From: Chloroflexota bacterium
Lineage (GTDB): Bacteria > Chloroflexota > Dehalococcoidia > Tepidiformales > Tepidiformaceae
DNA length: 64,000 nucleotides
Assembly: GCA_016234445.1 (NCBI GenBank)
Contig: JACRBT010000005.1
Coordinates: 1-64,000 of the forward strand
Reading direction: 5' to 3'
Shown here: positions 1 to 7,698 of the stretch, piece after piece
Position numbering within the stretch: the stretch's first letter is position 1
Layout: each line of letters opens with the position of its first letter
The notes under the pieces: model-generated
What the model saw: only the letters and a program-made list of their open reading frames with translations
What the model was told of the DNA's origin: nothing
Databases searched by the model: none
Program-made: the position numbers and the translations under genes

Positions 1-870
1 CCCGCAGGCAGCGGTCGACCAGAGGATGACCGGCCGCTTGCCGGTGCGGTCGCCGATTCGCCCGCCGATGTTGCTCCCGGTGAGGACGCCGAGGCCCATC
101 ACCATCGTCAGCCCGCCGAGCGCCCACTTCGGGATGTCGAATTCGTCGTGGTAGTAGGCGCCCATGTAGGTGGCGAAGAGGAACCAGTAGCCGGTGCTCA
201 GGAACGTCGAGGCGATCGCCATGGTCGTCGTGCCGCTCCGGAGGACCGTCCGCACGGCGCCGCGCATCGAAGGACTGCTCCCTTCGGCCCGGGCCGCGTC
301 CGGCGGCAGCTTCCAGTAGAGCAGCGCCGTGAAGACGAGCGACAGCCCGGCCAGCAAGACGAACGCCAGCCGCCAGGTCACGAGGCCGCCAAGCACCGCC
401 CCGATCGGCGCCCCAAGGATCTGGGCCATCGTGTTCGCGGAGATGACCCACGACATCGCCCGCCCGCGTTCGCCGTAGTCGAAGTAGTCGCCCACGGCGG
501 CGAAGACGGCCGGCGTCAGGCAGGCCACGCCCAGGCCCGCGAGCGCCCGGGCCCCCGCCAGGAAGAGGAAGTTGGGCGCCGCCGCCGAGAGGATGGTCGC
601 GACCGCGAGCAGCGTCATCCCCGTCACCACCACGGGCCGCCGCCCCAGCCGGTCGATCAGCGGCCCCGCGAAGATCCCGGCGACCCCGCCGACCACCGCC
701 GTCGCCGTCACGAGGAGGCCGACGACAGCCACCCGCACCCCGAAGTCGTCGGAGATGTCCGGGAGGATGGGCGCGATGATGAGGTTATTGAAGACGGAGG
801 CAAAGCTGGCGGTGCAGAGGAGGGCGAGGATCAGGTTGCGTTGCCGCCGGTCGAGGAGGTGCACCGTCAT
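1..870 (-). CDS. MFS transporter, N-terminal 290 residues (runs off window)
   Basis: This reading frame is open from an ATG at 868-870 to the left edge, so the C-terminus is missing. The protein starts MTVHLLDRRQRN and then shows alternating hydrophobic helices. A typical MFS loop 2-3 signature (GPLIDRLGRRP) lies at residues 69-79. It is an inner-membrane secondary transporter of the drug-efflux/sugar-porter type; the substrate cannot be told. A TAGGCT -10-like hexamer ends 7 nt before the ATG and a GAAGG lies inside that spacer, so initiation may be leaderless or SD-led. It diverges from the methyltransferase at 921, leaving only 50 bp for both promoters. Confidence 0.88.
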   Translation of the reverse strand, partial: MTVHLLDRRQRNLILALLCTASFASVFNNLIIAPILPDISDDFGVRVAVVGLLVTATAVVGGVAGIFAGPLIDRLGRRPVVVTGMTLLAVATILSAAAPNFLFLAGARALAGLGVACLTPAVFAAVGDYFDYGERGRAMSWVISANTMAQILGAPIGAVLGGLVTWRLAFVLLAGLSLVFTALLYWKLPPDAARAEGSSPSMRGAVRTVLRSGTTTMAIASTFLSTGYWFLFATYMGAYYHDEFDIPKWALGGLTMVMGLGVLTGSNIGGRIGDRTGKRPVILWSTAACG

Positions 871-920
871 CCTTCGCAGCCTATCATGCGGCTCCCGAAC
901 GCCGCCGCCCCGGAGACGCC

Positions 921-1706
921 ATGGACCGTTCCCTCGCCGCCGGATTCGACAGCGTCGCCGGCATCTACGACGCCGCCCGGCCCGGCTACCCTTCCGAGCT
1001 CTTCGACGAGATCCTCGCCGCGGCCGCCGGGAGCGCGCCGCCGCGGGTGCTCGAGATCGGCTGCGGCACCGGCAAGGCGACGCTCCCCTTCGCCGCCCGG
1101 GGCTGCCAGGTCACGGCGCTCGACCTCAGCCCGGCGATGGCCGCCCGCGCCCGCGAAAAGCTCGCGCCCTACCCGCACGTCCAGGTCATCACCGGCGCCT
1201 TCGAGGACGTTTCCCTGCCGCCAGGGTCCTTCGACATCGTCTGTTCGGCGACGGCGTTCCACTGGATCGACCCGGCCGTGGGCCTGGCCAAGGTGCACAG
1301 CCTGCTCCGACCCGGCGGCGTGATCGCGCTCTTCCAGCACGTCCAGGTGCGAGGGGACGGCAGCCCCGACTTCTTCCTCGAGTCGCAGCCCGTCTTCGAG
1401 CGCCTCGGGCTGCCCTTCGATGCCGCGCCGGCGCCCCCGCGGACAACCGTGCCCACCGCCCACGAGGCCGAGATCCGGGCGTCCGGGCTCTTCGCGGACA
1501 TCGCCACCCACCGCTACGACTGGGACCAGGTCTACGATGCCGCGTCTTACGAGCTCCTCGTCCGCACCTATTCCAACGTGATCGACCTGGAAAGCAATGT
1601 GCGCGAGGCGCTGATCGCCGGGCTCCGGGCGATGATCGACGGTCAGTTCGGCGGGAAGATCACGCGGCCGCTGGTGGTGACGCTGGTCATCGGGCGGCGG
1701 GCCTGA
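921..1706 (+). CDS. Class I SAM-dependent methyltransferase
   Basis: A 261-residue soluble protein with the Rossmann methyltransferase core. Motif I (VLEIGCGTG) is at residues 43-51, followed by the acidic end of strand 2 in TALDLSPAM and by a motif IV-like segment (FDIVCSATAFHWID). The FHWID segment is typical of the ubiE/BioC-like group that methylates small molecules. The substrate is not identifiable. The start is an ATG with GGAG about 5 nt upstream. It converges with the next gene, and its stop codon lies in a shared hairpin. Confidence 0.85.
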   Translation: MDRSLAAGFDSVAGIYDAARPGYPSELFDEILAAAAGSAPPRVLEIGCGTGKATLPFAARGCQVTALDLSPAMAARAREKLAPYPHVQVITGAFEDVSLPPGSFDIVCSATAFHWIDPAVGLAKVHSLLRPGGVIALFQHVQVRGDGSPDFFLESQPVFERLGLPFDAAPAPPRTTVPTAHEAEIRASGLFADIATHRYDWDQVYDAASYELLVRTYSNVIDLESNVREALIAGLRAMIDGQFGGKITRPLVVTLVIGRRA

Positions 1707-1721
1707 GTCGGGCGCTCAGGC
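1701..1721. terminator. Bidirectional hairpin between convergent genes
   Basis: GCCTGAG (1701-1707) pairs perfectly with CTCAGGC (1715-1721) across a 7-nt loop. The stem holds the TGA stops of both convergent genes. There is no long T-run, so it is a probable rather than proven intrinsic terminator. Confidence 0.5.
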
Positions 1722-2042
1722 CTCTTCTTCGAACCAGGATTCGCGGACGACCTTGCAGATCTGGGTGGAGTAGGAGCGGTAGTACTCGTCCCGGCCCCGC
1801 TCCTGGGCGGCCACGTGCTCGGGCAGTTCGCGCCACGCCCGCAGCGAGTCCTCGGAGTCGAAGGTGACGACCGTGACACGGTCGCCGTCGGCCGCGGTGA
1901 ACACCTTCGCCGAGACGAACCCGGGCATGGCGGCTGCCATCGCCGAGAGCCGCTTGTTCTCCTCGCGGTACTTGTCCCGGTCCGCGCCGTCGCGCAGTTC
2001 GCTCCGGAAGAACACCACCATCTGGCCTTCCATCGTCACCAC
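1716..2042 (-). CDS. Antibiotic-biosynthesis-monooxygenase (ABM)-like dimeric alpha/beta barrel protein
   Basis: A 108-residue protein with the size and pattern of the dimeric alpha-beta barrel fold: a first beta strand (MVVFFRSEL), a helix with KYREENKRLSAMAAAMPGF, a strand FVSAKVFTA, then VTVVTFDSEDSLRAWRELPEH, the typical ABM ending where an incoming helix packs on the sheet. Members act as small monooxygenases, heme-degrading enzymes or stress proteins; no catalytic role can be assigned here. It is convergent with the methyltransferase and lies 28 bp downstream of the zinc-ribbon gene, so the two may be co-transcribed. Confidence 0.7.
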   Translation of the reverse strand: MVTMEGQMVVFFRSELRDGADRDKYREENKRLSAMAAAMPGFVSAKVFTAADGDRVTVVTFDSEDSLRAWRELPEHVAAQERGRDEYYRSYSTQICKVVRESWFEEEA

Positions 2043-2070
2043 CCCCTTGCCGGAATCGGCGGAACCGGAC

Positions 2071-2478
2071 CTACCCGCGCTTCATCCACACCCGCCGGAT
2101 GACGAGCGTCTCGCTGACGGCCTCGGTCTCCTCGGGCACCTCGGCCGCTGGCTGGAGGGCCTTGCCCCGGCGCCCGCCGCGCGAAAGAGCGTCCGCTGCC
2201 TTGCGGGCGCCCTGGGCCGCGAGGTACCGCTTGCCGAGGCCGAGCCCCACCTGCAGCGCGCTCCCAACGACAATCGCCGTGGCCATGCGCTTCACAGGTT
2301 GCGGCAACCCGCCCCCGTGCGAACGCACAACCTGGAGGTCGCGCGGGGCGGGGTCCGCCGCCACGGGCTTCAGCGACGCGTGCAGGGCCGCGAGGTACAT
2401 CCCGCAGGCGCGGCAGTAGTTGTCGTCGAGGTCGAATACGAGCCCGCAGTCGGGGCAGCCGGTGCTCTCGGTCTCCAT
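2071..2478 (-). CDS. Zinc-ribbon protein, function unknown
   Basis: A 135-residue protein starting METESTG with a four-cysteine ribbon: C8, C11, C22 and C25 (CPDCG and CRACGM). A proline-rich linker follows, then a small hydrophobic/glycine segment (MATAIVVGSALQVGLGLG) that could touch the membrane, and a charged tail. No enzymatic motif is visible; it could be a scaffold or nucleic-acid-binding adaptor. A TATCAT hexamer (2487-2492 on this strand) ends 8 nt before the ATG with no Shine-Dalgarno, which fits a leaderless transcript. Confidence 0.65.
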   Translation of the reverse strand: METESTGCPDCGLVFDLDDNYCRACGMYLAALHASLKPVAADPAPRDLQVVRSHGGGLPQPVKRMATAIVVGSALQVGLGLGKRYLAAQGARKAADALSRGGRRGKALQPAAEVPEETEAVSETLVIRRVWMKRG

Positions 2479-2548
2479 GACCGCCGATGATACCCGCGTG
2501 GCCGGCCCCTTGGCTATGGTTTGTGCCGCTTCGAACTTGAGCGAACCG

Positions 2549-3319
2549 TCAGCGCGCGGCCGCCTCGACTGCGGACGTCAGGTCCACCGGCTGGTCCGGC
2601 GGGACGACGAGCGTCCCCTCGGCGATGGCCCGCAGCGTTTCCACGAGGAACGGGCGTTCGCGTTCGACCCCGCGCCGGCGAATGTCGAGGTAGAGCAGCG
2701 ACTTCTCCATCTGTTCGCGCGAGGCGCCGTAGTCGGCGGTGGCCCAGAGGGGTTCGTTGGCGCGATCCCGGATCGGGTAACGGCAGAAGCTCACCGCCGG
2801 CCCGCGGTCCACGTCGCCGGTGACGACGTTCATCATGCAGCCCGACTCCGTGGCGCCGGTGCGGATCAGCTCGCAGATCACTTCCTGGTAGGTGCCGATG
2901 GGGCCGTCGGGCAGCGCCGGGTGGTCGTTGATGAAGCGGAAGCGCGAGTGCAGCGGCTCGGTCGCGATAAGCATGTAACCGAACATAACGCCGAGTTCGA
3001 AGCGATAGCTGGCGAGCCGTTCCGCGACGGCCGCGTCGTATTCGAGCCGCCACGGCTGCAGGGGCTCGCCCGGCCGCGAAAGCTTCCCTCCCCGCTGCTT
3101 CCGGAACGCCACCGAAGACAGCGTCTCGACGGCAATTCCCTGCTCCCGGGCGAAGGCGATGAGGCGGTCCGTGGGTTCCGCTTCGCCCGGGTCGCGGTTC
3201 AAGAAGACCACCGCAATCTCGACCGGCAGCCCCTCCTCGATCGCCTTGATCACGTACTCCAGGGCGCCGAACGAACCCGGCCCCCGCCCCGTCGTCAGCC
3301 AGGCGATCCTGAGCGGCAC
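2549..3319 (-). CDS. Formyltransferase-like protein (GART/methionyl-tRNA formyltransferase superfamily)
   Basis: A 256-residue protein that starts like formyltransferases (MPLRIAWLTTGRGPGS, with a Gly-rich loop). It keeps the catalytic triad pattern: N131 and H133 in NDHPALPDGP and the aspartate in VTGDVDRGP (residues 167-173). The family transfers formyl groups from 10-formyltetrahydrofolate, as in PurN, Fmt and sugar formyltransferases. The central part differs from purN and the genomic context is not purine synthesis, so the acceptor substrate is open. Downstream on this strand are the zinc-ribbon and ABM genes; upstream is repeat-rich DNA. Confidence 0.72.
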   Translation of the reverse strand: MPLRIAWLTTGRGPGSFGALEYVIKAIEEGLPVEIAVVFLNRDPGEAEPTDRLIAFAREQGIAVETLSSVAFRKQRGGKLSRPGEPLQPWRLEYDAAVAERLASYRFELGVMFGYMLIATEPLHSRFRFINDHPALPDGPIGTYQEVICELIRTGATESGCMMNVVTGDVDRGPAVSFCRYPIRDRANEPLWATADYGASREQMEKSLLYLDIRRRGVERERPFLVETLRAIAEGTLVVPPDQPVDLTSAVEAAAR

Positions 3320-3369
3320 GCTAGTGCCCTTCCCACTTGGTGTGGATGAAGCCCGTCAACGCCCGCGTT

Positions 3370-3411
3370 CCCCTCGCCCACCGCAGTGGGAGAGGGGGCA
3401 GGGGGTGAGGG
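3370..3411. repeat. GC-rich palindromic repeat, copy 1 (CACnnAGTGGG family)
   Basis: An intergenic copy of the family seen again inside 3436-3580 and 52771-52914 and at 16790 and 31298. It has a C-rich left arm (CCCCTCGCCCACCG), a central CAGTGGG, then GAGAGGGGGCAGGGGG. The arms pair around the centre, so it can form a hairpin and may act as a terminator or mRNA-stabilising element after the formyltransferase-like gene. Confidence 0.65.
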
Positions 3412-3435
3412 CCGGCGTGGCGTTGGAGCGGCACG

Positions 3436-3580
3436 CTAGTACTTCGCAAAGAAAGTTGGCGCTGGGAGGTTCCACGCGCTACCCGGCTCACTCCCCCTCT
3501 CCCAACGAAGTGGGAGAGGGGGCCGGGGGGCGAGGGGGCCTCGCAGCGATCGATCTCTAACTTACGCAAGTGAGTACTAG
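3436..3580. mobile_element. MITE-like element with CTAGTACT inverted ends, copy 1
   Basis: A 145-bp element nearly identical, by eye about ten differences, to 52771-52914. It begins CTAGTACT (3436-3443) and ends with the exact inverse AGTACTAG (3573-3580). A second matching block (AAGTT in both ends) follows further in. The interior carries one GC-rich palindrome (3491-3538). No coding capacity is credible. The terminal CTAG supplies the TAG stop of xseB (3577-3579). It fits a small non-autonomous element; no matching transposase lies in the window. Confidence 0.7.
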
Positions 3581-3843
3581 TCCTCGACCTCGCCGTATTC
3601 GGCTTCGACTTCGCGCAGGTCCATGCGGTCTTCGTCGAGCCGGCCCTGGAGCTTTCGCACCCGCAGCTCCGCGGACTCGAGGACGTCCCGTAACCGGTCG
3701 ACCAGCGCCGCGCCTTCTTCGTAGAGCTTGAGCGACTCTTCCAGCGGCAGGTTGCCCGCTTCCAGGCGGCGGGCTTTCTCTTCGAGGGCCGTGTAAAGGT
3801 CTTCGAACGACGGCTGGGGTTCGTCCTTGGGGGCGCGTGCCAT
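3577..3843 (-). CDS. xseB: Exodeoxyribonuclease VII small subunit
   Basis: An 88-residue acidic helical protein with the XseB signature: SFEDLYTALEEKARRLEAGN then LPLEESLKLYEEGAALVDR, and a short C-terminal acidic tail. Several copies assemble with one XseA to degrade single-stranded DNA into oligonucleotides in the cytoplasm. It follows xseA by 41 bp on the same strand. A TAGGCT hexamer (3851-3856, this strand) ends 7 nt before the ATG with no Shine-Dalgarno, so it may have its own leaderless promoter. Its TAG stop lies within the terminal CTAG of a MITE-like element. Confidence 0.93.
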   Translation of the reverse strand: MARAPKDEPQPSFEDLYTALEEKARRLEAGNLPLEESLKLYEEGAALVDRLRDVLESAELRVRKLQGRLDEDRMDLREVEAEYGEVED

Positions 3844-3884
3844 GGGCCTAAGCCTACGCTCTCAGCGGCAACGGGGGAGTGGCC

Positions 3885-5060
3885 TCAGCTCACTTCGGCC
3901 CAGAACGCGCCGTCCGTCACCGAGACGGAAAGCCGGTCGCCGGCCTTCAGCTTGCGGGTGCTGCTCACCACTCTCCGGGTCTTCGCGTCCTGGACGATGG
4001 CGAACCCGCGGGCCAGGGTCGCCATCGGGTCCAGCCCCGCCAGCCGCGCCGAGACGGTTGCGAACCGCGCCCGGTCGGCGGTGCAGACGCGCTCCATCTT
4101 CGCCGCCATGTCGCGGAGGAGCCGCGCGAGGACGACGGACTGCGCCGCCGGGTCCGGGGCCGCGCGTTCGAGTTGCGTGACGAGGCCCTCCGCCCGCGAT
4201 GCCCGGCTGGCCAGCGCCTCCCGGACGACCGATGCCATCCCCCGCTCAAGGACGCGCGTCGCCCGCCAGGCGTCGGGGAGGTTCGGTGTGGCGCGTGCAG
4301 CCGCGGCGCTCGGCGTGGGGGCCCGCAAGTCGGCGACGAAGTCCACGATCGTCTCGTCGGTCTCGTGCCCCACCCCCGCGACCACCGGCACCGGGAAGGC
4401 GAAGACGGCCCTCGCGACCCGTTCGTCGTTGAAGGCGGAGAGGTCTTCGGACGCGCCCCCGCCGCGGGCGAGGATGACGAGGTCGAGCCCCGGTTCGGCC
4501 GCGAGGTCCCGGAGGGCTGCGACGATCTGCCCCGGCGCCTGGTCGCCCTGGACCATCGCCGGGGCGAGGACGATCTCGGCGACCGGCCAGCGCTGCACGA
4601 TGACGTTGAGGATGTCCTGCAACGCCGCCCCGGTGGGCGAAGTGACGACCCCGATGCGTTCGGGAAACCGCGGCAGGGGCCGTTTCCGCGACGGTTCGAA
4701 GAGCCCGTCCTTCTCCAGCCGGAGCTTCAGTTCTTCGTAGCGGGCAGCCATGAGCCCGACCCCTTCGGGCCGGACGAAGTCGGCGATGAACTGGAGTTCG
4801 CCGCGCTGGGGATAGACGCTGACCCGCCCGTGGGCGAGGACGCGGTCGCCGTCGCGGAGCCCCATCCCGGGCATGTTGTCGCGGAAGAGGACCGTGCGAA
4901 GGACGCCCTGGGGGTCCTTGAGCGAAAAGTAACGGTGCCCCGCCGCGGAGCGCGAGTAATTCGAAACCTCGCCCGCGATCCAGAGGTCGGAGAGGATCTC
5001 GTTCGCCTCCAGGACTTCCCGGAGGAAGGCGAGGAGCTGGCCGGGGGAGAGCGCCTGCAT
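3885..5060 (-). CDS. xseA: Exodeoxyribonuclease VII large subunit
   Basis: A 391-residue catalytic subunit. An N-terminal OB-fold (IAGEVSNYSRSAAGHRYFSL, about residues 25-45) binds single-stranded DNA. The nuclease core carries IGVVTSPTGAALQDILNVI and the glycine/aspartate block LVILARGGGASEDLSAFND, followed by PVVAGVGHETDETIVDFVAD. A helical region and a C-terminal beta tail (TLARGFAIV) complete the usual family layout; it is slightly shorter than the E. coli protein. The start is an ATG with AGGAG about 7 nt upstream. A TATCGT -10-like element lies about 35 nt before the start. Confidence 0.95.
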   Translation of the reverse strand: MQALSPGQLLAFLREVLEANEILSDLWIAGEVSNYSRSAAGHRYFSLKDPQGVLRTVLFRDNMPGMGLRDGDRVLAHGRVSVYPQRGELQFIADFVRPEGVGLMAARYEELKLRLEKDGLFEPSRKRPLPRFPERIGVVTSPTGAALQDILNVIVQRWPVAEIVLAPAMVQGDQAPGQIVAALRDLAAEPGLDLVILARGGGASEDLSAFNDERVARAVFAFPVPVVAGVGHETDETIVDFVADLRAPTPSAAAARATPNLPDAWRATRVLERGMASVVREALASRASRAEGLVTQLERAAPDPAAQSVVLARLLRDMAAKMERVCTADRARFATVSARLAGLDPMATLARGFAIVQDAKTRRVVSSTRKLKAGDRLSVSVTDGAFWAEVS

Positions 5061-5150
5061 CGGGGACTCCTGCCGCCGCGGTTGCGGCCCCGGGAACGAT
5101 AGCGCGAATTCCGGCGGCGCGTCAGGGGAAGCGGTGAGCGGGGAAAAACC

Positions 5151-5189
5151 CTCGGTTCCCGGCCTTGAAAACCCCTCATTCGGGCCGAG
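5151..5189 (+). promoter_or_regulatory. Leader stem-loop before the PAS-GGDEF gene
   Basis: CTCGG (5151-5155) pairs with CCGAG (5185-5189), and CCCGG (5158-5162) partly with CGGG (5181-5184), closing a 5' leader hairpin. A GCGAGGG Shine-Dalgarno sits at 5206-5212 before the ATG at 5217. It does not match the GEMM c-di-GMP riboswitch by eye. Role unproven. Confidence 0.3.
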
Positions 5190-5216
5190 AGTGAGAGTGA
5201 ATCAGCGAGGGTAGCC

Positions 5217-6137
5217 ATGAATCCCGGCGTCGACTTCTACCGCCACCTCCTCGACGACATGTTCGATGGGGTCTACTTCGTCGATCTCGATCGGCGCATC
5301 ACCTACTGGAACCGCGGGGCCGAGCGGATAACCGGCTACACGGCGGAGGAAGTGGTGGGGCGGAAGTGCGCCAACAACGTCCTCATGCACGTGGACGACT
5401 GCGGGACGCGTCTCTGCAAGACCGGCTGCCCGCTGAAAGCCACGATCGTCGACCGCCAGGCCCGCGCGGCCGAGGTGTTCCTTCACCACAAGCAGGGCCA
5501 TCGGGTGTCCGTGGCCGTGCGCGCCACGCCGATGCTCGACGACGACGGCAACGTCGTCGGCGCGGTCGAGATCTTCAGCGAAAACGGCGAGAAGATGGCC
5601 GCTATCCGCCAGGTCAAGGACCTCGAACGGACGGCCTACCTCGACGACCTCACCGGGCTGGCCAACCGCCGCTTCGCCAGGAACTTCCTCTCGGCGCGCC
5701 AGCAGGAAGCGCGAGACTTCGGCTGGCACTACGGCGTCGTGATGTGCGACATCGACGACTTCAAGCGCGTGAACGACGCCCTGGGGCACGATGCCGGGGA
5801 CGACGTCCTGCGGATGGTCGGCACCACGCTCGGTTCGGCGGTCAGGGCGAGCGACCTGGTGGCGCGCTGGGGCGGCGAGGAGTTCCTGGTGGTGCTGGCG
5901 AACGTCAGCCTGGCCGACCTCGCGCGGACAGCCGAGCGGATGCGGGTCCTCGTCGGGGAGTCGGTCTGCCGGGCAATGGGCCAGGCGGTGGCGGTGACCA
6001 TCTCCGCCGGGGCGGTATTGGCCGGGGCCGGCGAGCGCCCTGAAGACGCCGTGAAGCGTGCCGATGCCTGGCTCTACGAAGGCAAGCACGCCGGCCGCAA
6101 CCGGGTCATGGGCGAATGGCTGCGCCTGGCAGCGTAG
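5217..6137 (+). CDS. PAS-GGDEF diguanylate cyclase
   Basis: A 306-residue cytoplasmic protein with a PAS sensor (about residues 10-125, WNRGAERITGYTAEEVVG) and a GGDEF domain (about 138-305). The active-site loop is GGEEF at residues 219-223, an accepted active variant, and an inhibitory-site RxxD (RASD, 210-213) sits exactly five residues before it. It should therefore make c-di-GMP from GTP and be product-inhibited. The PAS domain carries four clustered cysteines (C51, C62, C67, C71) that could bind a metal or sense redox. There is no membrane segment. It stands alone on the plus strand, convergent with the carbonic anhydrase. Confidence 0.92.
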   Translation: MNPGVDFYRHLLDDMFDGVYFVDLDRRITYWNRGAERITGYTAEEVVGRKCANNVLMHVDDCGTRLCKTGCPLKATIVDRQARAAEVFLHHKQGHRVSVAVRATPMLDDDGNVVGAVEIFSENGEKMAAIRQVKDLERTAYLDDLTGLANRRFARNFLSARQQEARDFGWHYGVVMCDIDDFKRVNDALGHDAGDDVLRMVGTTLGSAVRASDLVARWGGEEFLVVLANVSLADLARTAERMRVLVGESVCRAMGQAVAVTISAGAVLAGAGERPEDAVKRADAWLYEGKHAGRNRVMGEWLRLAA

Positions 6138-6143
6138 CTGCGC

Positions 6144-6647
6144 TCAGCCCCCCTGCTCCGTCACCTCGCGCAGGAGCCCGGTCGCGACTTCGTAAATGAA
6201 CCCGCGCACTGGCACGTCGTGGCGCACCAGCGGCGACTCCCGGTAGATCCGAAGGTCCTCACGGACGGACTCGTCGAGGTCGCGGAAGGGGAGGAAGGCC
6301 ATGTCCCCGGCGTCGACGCCCGCCTCTTCCCGCAGCCGGCGGTGCATGTCGGCATCGGAGAACGTCGTCATCGCGCATTCGGTGTGGTGGATGACCGCCA
6401 CCTCGGTCGTGCCGACGAGCCGCTGGCTGATGGCCAGGCTGCGGAGCGCGTCCGCCATCCGGCCGCCGGCGTTCCGGATGATGTGGGCATGCCCGTAGCG
6501 AAGGCCAAGGGCGCGGATCGGGTCGATCCGGGCGTCCATGCAGAGAAGGACGGCAAGCCGGGGCGTCCCCGCCTCGCTGGGCGAAAACGTCTCCGCAAAC
6601 CTGCGGTTCGCCTCCAGCGCCAGGTCAAGCGAAGGCTCGTCAGTCAT
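6144..6647 (-). CDS. Beta-class carbonic anhydrase
   Basis: A 167-residue zinc enzyme that interconverts CO2 and bicarbonate. Zinc ligands are visible: C36 with D38 and R40 (CMDAR), H88 and C91 (HHTEC). It is the short form of the family, resembling Rv1284-like beta-carbonic anhydrases. The chosen ATG (6645-6647) begins MTDEPSLDLALEANRRF; a longer reading from 6785 adds a Cys/Arg-rich stretch without family similarity. It is convergent with the GGDEF gene, 6 bp from stop to stop. Confidence 0.88.
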   Translation of the reverse strand: MTDEPSLDLALEANRRFAETFSPSEAGTPRLAVLLCMDARIDPIRALGLRYGHAHIIRNAGGRMADALRSLAISQRLVGTTEVAVIHHTECAMTTFSDADMHRRLREEAGVDAGDMAFLPFRDLDESVREDLRIYRESPLVRHDVPVRGFIYEVATGLLREVTEQGG

Positions 6648-6732
6648 GCCCCCGAGCATCCCACGCTCCGGGGATAGCCGACAGCAGGATGGCCGGAGGG
6701 CGCGCTTGCCTCTGTCGACTACTGCGAGCGTG

Positions 6733-6918
6733 TCACGGGAAGAGCAAGAACCGAAAGAACGCCGCGACGAGGAATGTGACGGCAAACGTCCATCCGAACG
6801 CCCAGAGCGACTCCAGCACGTAGCGAAGGCACCCGCCGCCTTCTCTTCGCCCGGGGACCTTCGAATTCGCCTCCGGCTTCCTGTGGTCGCGCGGACTGCG
6901 GTCGTGCAACGGACCCAT
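6733..6918 (-). CDS. Small single-pass membrane protein, third gene of a three-gene operon
   Basis: A 61-residue protein with a charged N-terminal half (HRKPEANSKVPGRREGGG) and one C-terminal transmembrane helix (FGWTFAVTFLVAAFFRFLLF). It starts 3 bp after the stop of the 131-residue gene, which argues that it is real and translated with it. The family is not recognised. It could anchor or regulate the two upstream products of the cassette. Confidence 0.45.
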   Translation of the reverse strand: MGPLHDRSPRDHRKPEANSKVPGRREGGGCLRYVLESLWAFGWTFAVTFLVAAFFRFLLFP

Positions 6919-6921
6919 CCT

Positions 6922-7317
6922 CTACGAACCCTCCAGCTCGTTCATGACGCGGTCCGCGTCGGCCAAGAGGGCCAGCAACGGTCGCCAGGCCTCGAAGTCC
7001 AGGTCGACTGCCTCCAACGCCGGCTTTGGGACGTCGCTCTCAATTAGTAGCGCCCCGAGTATCACTCGCTCCAGGGCCGCCCGCGCCGCGTCTTCCCGCG
7101 CCTTGCCGACAGTGATCTCCGAGGGCGCTCCTTCAAGCCCAGCCTGGATCAGTATCCGGGCCCAGAGGCGGGCATGGTCGATCATTCGACTGGCGTCGAG
7201 GGACGCAGCCTGGTCGTCCTCTGGAGGCTCCACCCCGAGTTCCTCCAGCACCTCCTCCACCAGGCGCCGGATGTGGAGCGGGTCGTGGACGGTGTCGTCT
7301 GGGCTGTCACCACTCAT
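6922..7317 (-). CDS. Hypothetical protein (131 residues), second gene of the cassette operon
   Basis: An acidic, mostly helical protein (MSGDSPDDTVHDP, then LVEEVLEELGVEPPEDD and a long Ala/Leu-rich C-terminal half ending VMNELEGS). No known motif was recognised. The start ATG (7315-7317) overlaps the TGA of the upstream 76-residue gene as ATGA, indicating translational coupling. It could be a partner of the basic 76-residue protein, since opposite charges suggest a complex, but that is inference. Confidence 0.55.
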   Translation of the reverse strand: MSGDSPDDTVHDPLHIRRLVEEVLEELGVEPPEDDQAASLDASRMIDHARLWARILIQAGLEGAPSEITVGKAREDAARAALERVILGALLIESDVPKPALEAVDLDFEAWRPLLALLADADRVMNELEGS

Positions 7318-7544
7318 CGGGTTCCTCCTCGTTGGATAGTCAGGGCTGGGCTCCAGCCTGGGTGGCGGTGGGCGGTCTCCCGCCCCAACATGGCTCTGCA
7401 GATGGATCGCCAGCGCCGCCGCGCCCGGCGATGCTTCAGCTGGCGCATGGTGGTTCGAATCGGGCGGCGGTTGTGGCCGTCGTAGCGGGTGCGGCAAAAG
7501 GCGTCGTGCTGGGCGTTCAGGTCGACAAGTTGCGCTACGTCCAT
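7314..7544 (-). CDS. Small basic hypothetical protein, first gene of the cassette operon
   Basis: A 76-residue protein starting MDVAQLVDLNAQHDAFC with a strongly basic centre (RQLKHRRARRRWRSICR) that suggests nucleic-acid binding. The ATG at 7542-7544 is preceded by a strong Shine-Dalgarno (GGAGGTGAT, about 6 nt spacing), one of the best in the window. The TGA stop overlaps the next ATG. The family is not recognised. It diverges from the 398-residue gene across about 150 bp of comparatively AT-rich DNA. Confidence 0.55.
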   Translation of the reverse strand: MDVAQLVDLNAQHDAFCRTRYDGHNRRPIRTTMRQLKHRRARRRWRSICRAMLGRETAHRHPGWSPALTIQRGGTR

Positions 7545-7659
7545 AGAGAGATCACCTCCGAGTGGTGGGCGGTAACTTCCCCCACATTGTCCCCCGGGGG
7601 CTAGCTGCTGCCGAGATACCGCGGGTGGCACTTCCAGACCTCAAATAACGTACAACAGA

Positions 7660-7668
7660 TGCTAGAAT
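7660..7668 (+). promoter_or_regulatory. Extended -10 promoter upstream of the 398-residue gene
   Basis: TGCTAGAAT is a full extended -10 (TGn plus TAGAAT), 31 bp before the TTG start at 7699. No good -35 is seen at normal spacing, as is usual for extended -10 promoters. The surrounding DNA is the most AT-rich of this stretch. Confidence 0.5.
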
Positions 7669-7698
7669 AGGAAACCGGAGCGATTTTGTAGGAGTAAC

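Noticed and set aside
3321-3569. Frames starting MRKLEIDRCEA and MRKLAIDRCEA in the CTAG elements considered as a repeated small protein
   Set aside because: They are translations of the element and its palindrome; changes between copies do not favour codon third positions and there is no SD.
5061-5216. Leader of the PAS-GGDEF gene considered as a c-di-GMP riboswitch
   Set aside because: A stem-loop is present, but the conserved GEMM motifs are not recognisable by eye.
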